Shown here: in pieces, positions 35,819 through 43,806 of the stretch
How the letters are laid out: every line of letters begins with the position of its first letter
Position numbering within the stretch: position 1 is the stretch's first letter
From: Anabaena subtropica FACHB-260
Lineage (GTDB): Bacteria > Cyanobacteriota > Cyanobacteriia > Cyanobacteriales > Nostocaceae
Assembly: GCF_014697105.1 (NCBI RefSeq)
Contig: NZ_JACJRF010000006.1
Location: forward strand, 62,001 to 126,000
Direction of reading: 5' to 3'
Length of the DNA stretch: 64,000 bases
Program-made: the position numbers and the translations under genes
Notes under the pieces: model-generated
Told to the model about the DNA's origin: nothing
Database searches by the model: none
The model's input: only the letters and a program-made list of their open reading frames with translations

Positions 35819-38383
35819 TTACAACCAATTTCCAACCAAGACATAAGCCGCCCAATAAGCAGGGCGACTGTAATTAGGATTATTTTTTAATAAAGTTACT
35901 TGCGCGCGACGCAAGGCTTCCACTTTACTAACTTTGCCATTCACTAATTCACGGTAAAATTCCCCAATTAAGATGGCGGTAGATTGATCGTTAATATGCC
36001 AAAGTGAAGCCACTGTACTACGTGCGCCGGCTTTTATCGCTGCACCTGCCAAGCCTAAGGTAGCACGATTGTCACCAGTGGCAGTTTGACAAGCACTCAG
36101 CACCAGTAATTCTAAGGTTTGCCTACTAATTTCGGTTTGGTTGCGGAGTAAGTTATCGAACTGTAAAACATTAATCGAACCATCATTGGCTAAGATAAAT
36201 GTATTTTCTGGGCGGGAACTAAATTGTCCGTGAGTAGCTAAATGTAAGACGTTGAAAGGAACGGTATTGACATTTTTTTCTAATGTTATGCGAGTAAAGT
36301 CTTGATTTAGCAGTTGTTTGGTAGATGCACCTGTTTGGTTAATGAAGTCGAATTCTAACTGAATTCCCGGTAAGGGTGGGAATGTAGAAAATTCTGGTGG
36401 TGGTTGTACTAAACCCGCAGCTAGTACTTGTAGCGATGTTTGCGCCAGAGGTTTGGGAGTTAATAGTTGCAATCCTAAACTGAGAGCAACAGCATATTTT
36501 TCTACCAAATATTTCTCGCCGTCGTAAAGTGCGGCTAGTGGTACATTTCGTAATGCTCCATCTAGAACAAATACTAGTGTATTAACTTTACTTGTGGCTA
36601 AATCTGATTCTATGGGTTTAATTAACCAGCCGTAAACTTCTTGGGAAAGAGTTTGTACTTCTTCTGTCCTGTCTGGTTCTAAAAGATACTCCCGGAGTTC
36701 TGTTAAGGTGCGTTCAACTTCAACCTGGGATTTTTTAACTTGATAATGGCGTAATGGTTGCTGGGGGATTTTGACGATTACTTCGAGTTTTTCTGGCAGA
36801 ATAATTGGGTAGAGTATAGCTGTGTTGGGATTATCTTGGTCTACTACTTGATCTAAAAGTACCTTCTGCCCTTGTAAACAAGCTTCTCGGAAAAAGTTAT
36901 CGAGTTCTGCTAACTGCAACGCCTCTATGCGTGTTCTAGCTTTATCTAATGTTTTAATGTCGGTTTTTTCGCCAGAATTTTCCAGTAGTAATGCTACAGA
37001 CTCACGATAAACTGGCTCTACATTGTCTCGGAAATTAAACTGGATATCTTGATTGACTGCTGCTAAATCAGTACGTAATGATTCTAATGTGTCTACGGCT
37101 GCATCATAGGCAGCGATCGCTCCTGTAAAATTACCTTGGGCTTTGAATAATCTACCTAATTGCCATTGCCATAAATAAATAATCTCTGGCGCGTTACTGG
37201 TTTGCGCCAACATCAAAGCTTGTTGTGTCAGATTAATCGCCTCAGTAAATTGTTGTGTTTTTTCATACAAATTACCCAAATTCCCTAAAGCATAGGCTTC
37301 GGCTCGGATATCATCCAAACTCTGGGCTTGTTGTACAGTTGTAGCCAGGAGTTGAGCAATTTGAGATTTGGGAGTGTTTAAACTACTCAAACTGTGAGCA
37401 AAGTTAATGCGGGCGTAAATTGATGGGCGTGAGGGTGGAATTTGTACAAGCTGAGACTGAATTTCTGGAATTAGGGTTTGTGCTGCTGCAAATTGTTTTT
37501 CCTCAATGAGTAAATTGAGATGATTGAGTCGTGCTTGAATTTTTGTTAAGGGTGAAGGTGATATATCAAATGTTTGTTGGTAGAATGCGATCGCCTGAGA
37601 AATTTTTTGCTGAATACGAGCATTATTCCCTAAACTAAGCAGACTTAAAGCAATATTTTCTGGTGATTTGAGCCTTTGGTGAATCCCTAAACTTTGTTCT
37701 AAAGCCAGACGAGATTTTTCTAACTCTCCTACATTTTCCAATGTATCACCAAGGGAAAGTAAAACTGATGCCTTTGCGAAAGAATCACCTTGATTTTCTA
37801 AAGTTTGATTTACCTGTTCTAATTTATCAATAGCTTGCTTATTAAAACCTTGATTTCGTAATGCTTGAGCTTGAGAAATTAAAGCCAAAGCAATACCATT
37901 TTCATCTCCTATCTTGGTGTAAATATCTCCAGTCTGTTTCCAGGTAGCCAGAGCCGCTTCTGCCTTTCCTGTCAAAAGTTGTAAGCGCCCTTGAATATCG
38001 AGAGTTTGAGCTAAAAGTGCTAAATTTTTATTAGTTGTGCCTTGTTGTTTAAATACCTGTAAATCCAAACTTTTAGTAATAGCTAGTTGCGCTTTTTGCC
38101 AATCACCAATTTGCTGATAAGCCAGGGATAAATTACTCAAAGCTACAGCTTTTTTTAAACTATCTCCCTGCTGTTGATATTCTTGAACTGCTTGCTGTAA
38201 AATTTGCACTGCATCAGCAAAACGACCACTTTCATATAAGGTTTGACTCTCAACCATTTTAAAAGATGAATCTTGATTGATGATTTTCGGTTGAGAACTA
38301 TTTGCGAAAGCCGGAGTAATCACAATAGATATAAATATAGTTAACACAGCCAGCAAACAAAAATTAATGAACTTCCTTTTCAC
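35819..38383 (-). CDS. TPR-CHAT protein (caspase-like peptidase with tetratricopeptide repeats)
   Basis: CHAT domains are caspase-fold peptidases; with TPR arrays they are thought to cut partner proteins held by the repeats. The 854-residue protein has a signal-like N-terminus (FCLLAVLTIFISIVITPAFA), about ten TPR-like repeats (ALSNLSLAYQQIGDWQKAQ, ALISQAQALRNQGFNKQAI and more), and a C-terminal CHAT domain with VLDGALRNVPLAALYDGE, catalytic His718 in LHLATHGQF and Cys765 in LVLSACQTATGD, ending RAQVTLLKNNPNYSRPAYWAAYVLVGNW. Both catalytic residues are present. If the N-terminal helix is a signal, it acts outside the cytoplasm. A DUF1822/sigma-like pair lies upstream on the same strand. Confidence 0.9.
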   Translation of the reverse strand: MKRKFINFCLLAVLTIFISIVITPAFANSSQPKIINQDSSFKMVESQTLYESGRFADAVQILQQAVQEYQQQGDSLKKAVALSNLSLAYQQIGDWQKAQLAITKSLDLQVFKQQGTTNKNLALLAQTLDIQGRLQLLTGKAEAALATWKQTGDIYTKIGDENGIALALISQAQALRNQGFNKQAIDKLEQVNQTLENQGDSFAKASVLLSLGDTLENVGELEKSRLALEQSLGIHQRLKSPENIALSLLSLGNNARIQQKISQAIAFYQQTFDISPSPLTKIQARLNHLNLLIEEKQFAAAQTLIPEIQSQLVQIPPSRPSIYARINFAHSLSSLNTPKSQIAQLLATTVQQAQSLDDIRAEAYALGNLGNLYEKTQQFTEAINLTQQALMLAQTSNAPEIIYLWQWQLGRLFKAQGNFTGAIAAYDAAVDTLESLRTDLAAVNQDIQFNFRDNVEPVYRESVALLLENSGEKTDIKTLDKARTRIEALQLAELDNFFREACLQGQKVLLDQVVDQDNPNTAILYPIILPEKLEVIVKIPQQPLRHYQVKKSQVEVERTLTELREYLLEPDRTEEVQTLSQEVYGWLIKPIESDLATSKVNTLVFVLDGALRNVPLAALYDGEKYLVEKYAVALSLGLQLLTPKPLAQTSLQVLAAGLVQPPPEFSTFPPLPGIQLEFDFINQTGASTKQLLNQDFTRITLEKNVNTVPFNVLHLATHGQFSSRPENTFILANDGSINVLQFDNLLRNQTEISRQTLELLVLSACQTATGDNRATLGLAGAAIKAGARSTVASLWHINDQSTAILIGEFYRELVNGKVSKVEALRRAQVTLLKNNPNYSRPAYWAAYVLVGNWL

Positions 38384-38420
38384 AACTCCCCACTCCCCTA
38401 AACCAAAAAGACATATTTAC

Positions 38421-38487
38421 TCTTCTCTGTGCCTCTGTGACTTTGTGGTTAAATAGATTCTTGTAAACCACATAAAGACAGAGAAAA
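38421..38487. repeat. Imperfect palindrome upstream of the TPR-CHAT gene
   Basis: CTTCTCTGT near 38422 pairs with ACAGAGAAAA near 38479, and TTTGTGGTTAAA near 38442 with TAAACCACATAAA near 38463. The CTCTGTGCCTCTGTGACTTT phrase is a known kind of dispersed cyanobacterial intergenic repeat. It could also act in the leader of the downstream gene. Confidence 0.5.
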
Positions 38488-38500
38488 AGCCCCTCTGAAA

Positions 38501-39658
38501 TTAAAAACGTAAAATCTCGCGCTCATATCCTTCAGGTACAGGTGTGACCTCCCAAACCAACCCTTCACCAGATTTCAATATCACCTGCACATACAATTCT
38601 TCTATAGGCGTTGTCGCAATATCTTCATTGTTGGGAAATGCTTCTAAATCTTCCGTGAGCAGCCTGAGTTGGAATCCCACAGGAATCATATTTTCTGGAT
38701 TTGCACTGCGTAATTCAAAGCGCCAAATCCCTTCGTCTGAATTGCCTTGAGGAAAAACTCGTAATTCGTAAGTATTACCAGCTACTATGATTTGCCGAGA
38801 TAAACCGAGAGTAGACGCTTGGGTTTCTCGGCTCCTCATCCCTGAAGGCAAAGCTGTCAATTGCCGTAGTTCCCAGCCAAGTTGTTGAGCAAAATTTGAT
38901 ACTCCTTCTTGAAACCATTGCCCAATTGATGCTGGCTGAACAATTCCTTGGCGCAATTCATACAAGCGTTGTCGCCAACCGCCATGAGCTAACAATGCTC
39001 CCCACAATGAAAAGGGAACTTCTAAGCGGGGAAATTTGATATCTGCGTTACTTAATCTTGCAAGTAAATTGTCCGCTTGGGTTTGGGGTAAGGGTGGTAG
39101 GGGAGACACCGACCCACGTCTGATTTCTTCAGGATACAATTGGCGAGTTATCCAAAGCACATTCAAGTCTTGGATGAGCTGATCAGATTCTAAACTGTAA
39201 GTGCGATCGCTCCCATCATAAACTCCTAAAGTCTTCAGTTGTTGATGAGTTGTGTACCCAAAAATTCTGATCCATTCCTCATCAGGATTTACCTGCACTG
39301 CTAAGTAATAATCAGCCACCCATTCTGGAATATCTACCCATTCTTGAGGTACACGCAACTCATCCACATCCATCGCTAAGGTAGGAATTAACACCAAGCG
39401 AGAGTTATCAAAATTAATAGCGGTACCATTGACAAACTCCCAAATACTCGCTGATGTAACCATATTGGGATACACTCTGGCGCTGGGCGTAATCTCCTGT
39501 TTCAACCAAGTTAAAAATGTTTGTAAAGAAATTTGATTAACCCAAGCACGTTGATCACCACCAGATGTAGAGTATGTATGTTCTAGAGTTGGCGATGTCT
39601 GAATAATTTCTAGAACTAAATCATCATCAATAACCAAATAAGGAGAAGCATTAAACAT
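38501..39658 (-). CDS. DUF1822 family protein
   Basis: This 385-residue cytosolic protein carries the DUF1822 features DLVLEIIQTSP, LQTFLTWLKQE, LVLIPTLAMDVDELRVPQEWVDIPEWVADYYLAVQVN and GIFGY-like EEWIRIFGYTTHQQLK, with a second half containing ELRQLTALPSGMRS and RLLTEDLEAFPNNEDIA. It is cyanobacteria-specific with unknown function and often sits beside a sigma-like gene and CHAT proteins. The frame opens at TTG 39664, but ATG 39658 begins two bases after the upstream stop (TGA-TT-ATG), which implies translational coupling to the sigma-like gene. The TPR-CHAT gene follows after a 117-base gap. Confidence 0.83.
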   Translation of the reverse strand: MFNASPYLVIDDDLVLEIIQTSPTLEHTYSTSGGDQRAWVNQISLQTFLTWLKQEITPSARVYPNMVTSASIWEFVNGTAINFDNSRLVLIPTLAMDVDELRVPQEWVDIPEWVADYYLAVQVNPDEEWIRIFGYTTHQQLKTLGVYDGSDRTYSLESDQLIQDLNVLWITRQLYPEEIRRGSVSPLPPLPQTQADNLLARLSNADIKFPRLEVPFSLWGALLAHGGWRQRLYELRQGIVQPASIGQWFQEGVSNFAQQLGWELRQLTALPSGMRSRETQASTLGLSRQIIVAGNTYELRVFPQGNSDEGIWRFELRSANPENMIPVGFQLRLLTEDLEAFPNNEDIATTPIEELYVQVILKSGEGLVWEVTPVPEGYEREILRF

Positions 39659-39660
39659 AA

Positions 39661-40845
39661 TCAAAATGGCTCCATTTCAAGTGGGTTGGGATGTGCATAG
39701 TGGTTGTTGAGCCATTCTTCTAAACTTTTACTTATGGCATCCAGTACGACTGGTGTAGGGGAGATATGCAAACTATCAACACTCCACTGCGACAGGGTAG
39801 TGAGTAATGAGCGCTTAATGCTACTAAGACGGCGAGACACGGAATATTGCTTAATTTCTAACTGTTCAGCGATTTGTTGTTGAGTCAGCTTTTGCTCATA
39901 ATAAGCTTGGAGTAATTTTTGAGACTGAATATCCAAAACTGCTAAAGCATCTATTAAAACTTGGTTTAATTGTGCCTGTTGTGTTTGTCTAGTTGTGGCT
40001 TCTTCTTGGGCAATAATTTCTGTAAGTAAAGATGCTGCTAAATCTGCGGGTAATGTATCTAATAAATTACCTGATTCTTGGCCGTTCATAGGAGCATCGA
40101 CAGACACAAACTTGGGATAAAGAAAATTACGTACAGCTTTAGCGCAGGTACTCAGCCAATTTTCCAAAGTTTCTGGAGTCACCTGACTCAAGCTTTGTCT
40201 ATTGTAAAGCTGAGTAATTACTTGCCATGTAGGAGTATCCGGTTTCCCTAACTGACGGATGCTTTTATTATCACTGGTGTAGAGTTCCCTAAAACATTCC
40301 CAAGCTAAGACATAACTACTGATAATTTGATTACTAAAGCCAGCATTCTCTAAAGCACTTACCAACCGTCTCCGACTAATTTTATGCAGTAAAGCCCAGT
40401 CCGTGCAGATATCGGCTTCCTTTCTTAAACGTAGTGAGTCTTTGAGAAAACGCTCAAAAGCATATTCAGCATAGCTTTTCAAATTGGTACTGTATTCAGG
40501 ATTAAAATTTTTGAGAATTTTATGAATGCAGGAAATAGCAATCTGAAAACAATCAGCAACAGAAAATTGACTGATAAAATTCAAGGCTATTTTTCTCGCA
40601 ACCCAGTAGCATACCTCTTGCAAATAAGCCGAGATATGTCCCACCGCTAGGAGACTGGATTCAATTTGCCAGAGTTTGTACCAATAAAGCACCCAGAAAT
40701 GATCAGAAGTCTGTTCTGGGTATTCTTCTAAGCATTTTTTAATACTTCGCCGTAGTTTACTATCAGTTACCCAAACACTGAACTTATCTGCATCAAACTG
40801 CACAAAGGTAGAGAAGATTTCAATAATGCCCTGTCGGGGTTGCAT
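39661..40845 (-). CDS. Divergent sigma-70-family RNA polymerase sigma factor-like protein
   Basis: The C-terminal part LDIQSQKLLQAYYEQKLTQQQIAEQLEIKQYSVSRRLSSIKRSLL is a sigma region 4 helix-turn-helix, the part that reads the -35 element. The N-terminal 270 residues are far from standard regions 2 and 3; ARKIALNFISQFSVADCFQIAI followed by YAEYAFERFLKDSLR could be a diverged region 2. At 394 residues it differs from group 1-3 sigma factors and from short ECF factors. It may be a transcription activator or alternative sigma dedicated to its neighbours. Translation of DUF1822 appears coupled to its stop codon. Confidence 0.78.
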   Translation of the reverse strand: MQPRQGIIEIFSTFVQFDADKFSVWVTDSKLRRSIKKCLEEYPEQTSDHFWVLYWYKLWQIESSLLAVGHISAYLQEVCYWVARKIALNFISQFSVADCFQIAISCIHKILKNFNPEYSTNLKSYAEYAFERFLKDSLRLRKEADICTDWALLHKISRRRLVSALENAGFSNQIISSYVLAWECFRELYTSDNKSIRQLGKPDTPTWQVITQLYNRQSLSQVTPETLENWLSTCAKAVRNFLYPKFVSVDAPMNGQESGNLLDTLPADLAASLLTEIIAQEEATTRQTQQAQLNQVLIDALAVLDIQSQKLLQAYYEQKLTQQQIAEQLEIKQYSVSRRLSSIKRSLLTTLSQWSVDSLHISPTPVVLDAISKSLEEWLNNHYAHPNPLEMEPF

Positions 40846-41053
40846 GAAATTTATGTGAATATAAGAGATTTAAAATTTACACATTTCTACTTAATTGTAA
40901 TACGCAACACTGTAAGCATTCTTCCAATTTGGCCAAAAAATTTTCCTACTCACTGCATAAACACTGAAAGCCGTCGTAGAAAGGCACAGATGAACGGTTA
41001 TGAGTTGAAGCAAACATAACCTAGCAACAACTTTAGACTTACAAGGAATAAAC

Positions 41054-42664
41054 ATGGCAATTATTAACGGTACTTCTAGTAATGACACACTGTTTGGAAC
41101 CAATGGTCCAGATACCATCGACGGCAAAACAGGGAATGACGTAATTTATGGCAATGATGGTCTTGACTGGATATACGCCGGCCCTTATAACCCTGTTCTT
41201 GGTGTTTCTGATAACGATATCGTTTATGGTGGTGGGAGTGACGACTATATCTATGGTGGATATGGTGATGACATACTCTATGGTGAAGCCGGTAACGATA
41301 ACATCTATGGTGAACTCGGTAACGATACTCTTTATGGTGGCATAGGTGATGATTATCTCTCCGGTGGTGACGGCAATGACAAACTCTATGGTGGTGACGG
41401 TAAGGATATTCTCTATGGTGGTGCAGGTAACGATATTTTAGACGGTGGTACAGGTGCAGACCAAATGTTAGGGGGTGCAGGTAATGACACTTACTATGTA
41501 GACAATATTGGTGACAAAGTTACTGAATTTGCATCAGAGGGAACTGATACTGTCATCTCAACAATTAGCTATACCTTAGGGGCAAACGTCGAAAACCTTA
41601 CCCTCTCCGGTAGTGCAGTTAGCGCTACAGGTAACGAACTCAACAACTTCATCAGAGGTAACAGCGCCAACAACTTTATTTATGGTTTAGGTGGCAATGA
41701 TATCGTCTACGCTGGTGGGGGAAATGACACCGTAGATGGTGGTAGTGGTGATGATGTCATCTACGGTGACACAGGAAATGACACTCTCTATGGCTGGACT
41801 GGAAATGATAAACTATTTGGCGGTGATGGTACCGACACCCTTCACGGTGAAGATGGCAACGACATTTTAGATGGTGGAAGCGGTGCAGACACAATGTATG
41901 GTGGTCTAGGAAACGACACCTACTATGTGGATAATGTTGGTGACAAAGTTACCGAATATGTTGGGCAAGGAACTGATACTGTCATCTCAACAATTAGCTA
42001 TACCTTAGGGGCAAACGTCGAAAACCTCACCCTCTCTGGTAGTGCAGCTATCAACGGTACAGGTAACGAACTCAACAATGTCATTAGGGGTAACAGTGCC
42101 AACAACTTTATTTATGGTTTAGGTGGCAATGATACTATCTACGCTGGTGGGGGAAATGACACCGTAGATGGTGGTAGTGGTGATGATGTCATCTACGGTG
42201 AAGCTGGCAATGATACTCTCTATGGCTGGACTGGCAATGACAGATTATATGGTGGTGATGGAGACGATAACATCTATGGTGAAGATGGTAACGACACTCT
42301 TTATGGTGACGCTGGCAATGACAAACTTTATGGCGGTGCTGGTAACGACACCCTTTTTGGTGGTGCTGGCAACGACTGCTTAGTTGGCGGTACAGGGAAT
42401 GACATCCTCTGGGGTGGTGCAGGTGCAGATAAATTTGTCTTCAATTCTAGATTTGAAGGTGTAGATACTATTAAAGACTTCAACTGGGGTGAAGGCGACA
42501 AAATTTGTCTTGGCTCATCCTTTGGCGCCACCTCTACTAGCCAGATTTCCTACAACAGCCTTTCTGGTGCATTGTCTTTCCAAGGTACTGTGTTTGCCAT
42601 TCTAGAAAACAAACCTGCTGCTTTTTCAACTTCTCTCGATATCAATCTCAACTGCAACTGTTAA
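41054..42664 (+). CDS. RTX/hemolysin-type calcium-binding repeat protein
   Basis: The 536-residue product is almost wholly made of glycine- and aspartate-rich nonapeptides of the GGxGxDxxx type ([21 protein letters not shown]), which wind into a calcium-filled beta roll after secretion. There is no N-terminal signal; RTX proteins leave by type I secretion using a C-terminal signal, here [20 protein letters not shown] followed by [13 protein letters not shown]. Two large modules (about 41440-41790 and 41870-42220) are near copies, each with DTYYVDN, GDKVTE and [16 protein letters not shown]. No enzyme domain is present, so an S-layer-like, adhesive or calcium-buffering role is likely. No transporter gene is nearby. 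Confidence 0.92.
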   Translation: MAIINGTSSNDTLFGTNGPDTIDGKTGNDVIYGNDGLDWIYAGPYNPVLGVSDNDIVYGGGSDDYIYGGYGDDILYGEAGNDNIYGELGNDTLYGGIGDDYLSGGDGNDKLYGGDGKDILYGGAGNDILDGGTGADQMLGGAGNDTYYVDNIGDKVTEFASEGTDTVISTISYTLGANVENLTLSGSAVSATGNELNNFIRGNSANNFIYGLGGNDIVYAGGGNDTVDGGSGDDVIYGDTGNDTLYGWTGNDKLFGGDGTDTLHGEDGNDILDGGSGADTMYGGLGNDTYYVDNVGDKVTEYVGQGTDTVISTISYTLGANVENLTLSGSAAINGTGNELNNVIRGNSANNFIYGLGGNDTIYAGGGNDTVDGGSGDDVIYGEAGNDTLYGWTGNDRLYGGDGDDNIYGEDGNDTLYGDAGNDKLYGGAGNDTLFGGAGNDCLVGGTGNDILWGGAGADKFVFNSRFEGVDTIKDFNWGEGDKICLGSSFGATSTSQISYNSLSGALSFQGTVFAILENKPAAFSTSLDINLNCNC

Positions 42665-42673
42665 TTAGCTTGA

Positions 42674-42701
42674 TTGGGGGCGCTATCTTTGCGCTCCCCA
42701 G
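42674..42701 (+). terminator. Hairpin after RTX gene
   Basis: TTGGGGGCGC (42674-42683) pairs with GCGCTCCCCA (42691-42700) around a short loop. The T run is weak (GTTTGT). Confidence 0.55.
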
Positions 42702-42929
42702 TTTGTATTGATATGAGATGGACAAGAAATCAATACATCTAAACAACCTCACTTAAGTAAATTACAGATATTAAATTTAAAGTATTTATATTATTTCATA
42801 AAAACTTTAATTTCTCACAGTATAAATGCGTTTATCTGTGATTTAATGATACTCAGGCTCACAACCTTATCTGTAAAAATTTTCAACATCGCAAATGTAA
42901 TATTCATAAGTATCAAAGGAGGACAATTA

Positions 42930-43640
42930 ATGAAATTAAACCAAATAGTAAATATTAGTGCTATAGCTCAAATATTAGCAATAGCATTGAGTATATTTCC
43001 AGAATCTGCTCAAGCTGGATTTGCTAGAGCATCTAGTTCTGCTGTTAATACAACTGATTCTTTCTCCTTTGAGATAGATACTTCTGTCACAGACACTAAA
43101 ACTGCTCCTGGAGAGTTAAATATTGGCTTATTTCCAAACGCTATAAAAAATGCTTTCTATGAAGTTGGCCCAGATTCATCTTTTAGCACATCTGTCTTTT
43201 TTATTGCTGGAGACCTTAAAACTTCTTTAATCGAAGATCCATTAATATTAGCGGATTTGAATGATGAACCCGATTTTTATAGTTCTTTTGGAGGAAGATT
43301 TATTAATAAGGCAATTAGATATGAAGCAAGATTAGAAGATGCAAGTGGAGAAAATTTTATTGAATTTGAGTTTTTTGCTCCTTTTACAGACCCCAACTCT
43401 TTGTCTGTTTTTAACTTTTTAAACCTAGCTGAATTTCTTAATTCCGATGGAATTGTCATCTTTCCTAGAAATCTTGGTTCTCTAAACTTCGCTGGATCTG
43501 ATGAAAGAAATGGTTTTAAATTTACTCCTGCTGATGTAGTCGCACAAGTTCCCGACCCTAGTGTGACAGCAGCTTTATTAGGTGTTGGAATTATGAAGAC
43601 TTTAGTAGCAGTAAAGCCACAAAAACGTTGGCGAAACTAA
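42930..43640 (+). CDS. Small exported protein with PEP-CTERM-like tail
   Basis: ATG 42930 follows AAAGGAGGACAATTA, a strong ribosome site, which decides it over the upstream frame opening at 42846. The N-terminal signal (IAQILAIALSIFPESAQA) leads to a beta-rich region with AENFIEFEFFAPFTD-like segments and ends VPDPSVTAALLGVGIMKTLVAV then KPQKRWRN, a VPxPS-hydrophobic-basic pattern close to PEP-CTERM. Exosortase sorting to the outer envelope is plausible. The family is otherwise unrecognised. It lies between the RTX gene and the hemagglutinin-type gene on the same strand, fitting an envelope cluster. Confidence 0.68.
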   Translation: MKLNQIVNISAIAQILAIALSIFPESAQAGFARASSSAVNTTDSFSFEIDTSVTDTKTAPGELNIGLFPNAIKNAFYEVGPDSSFSTSVFFIAGDLKTSLIEDPLILADLNDEPDFYSSFGGRFINKAIRYEARLEDASGENFIEFEFFAPFTDPNSLSVFNFLNLAEFLNSDGIVIFPRNLGSLNFAGSDERNGFKFTPADVVAQVPDPSVTAALLGVGIMKTLVAVKPQKRWRN

Positions 43641-43701
43641 ATAATGCTTACATTTCCTCACTAAATTAGGCGATAATAATCTAGTGGTGTGTCTTCTCTA
43701 G

Positions 43702-43721
43702 AGACGTGTTATAACACGTCT
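43702..43721. promoter_or_regulatory. Perfect 20-bp palindrome (AGACGTGTTA/TAACACGTCT)
   Basis: The sequence is fully self-complementary without a spacer, about 60 bases after the PEP-CTERM-like gene and 85 before the hemagglutinin-type gene. A dimeric regulator's operator or a terminator or dispersed palindrome would fit. An adjacent CTCTAGAG palindrome lies at about 43696-43703. Confidence 0.45.
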
Positions 43722-43806
43722 TCATAGTTATGGATATAAAAGCAAATTATTTTATAAAACTAATAAACCATTATAAAAATTACTGGTAGATTAAGACTAT
43801 TTCACC

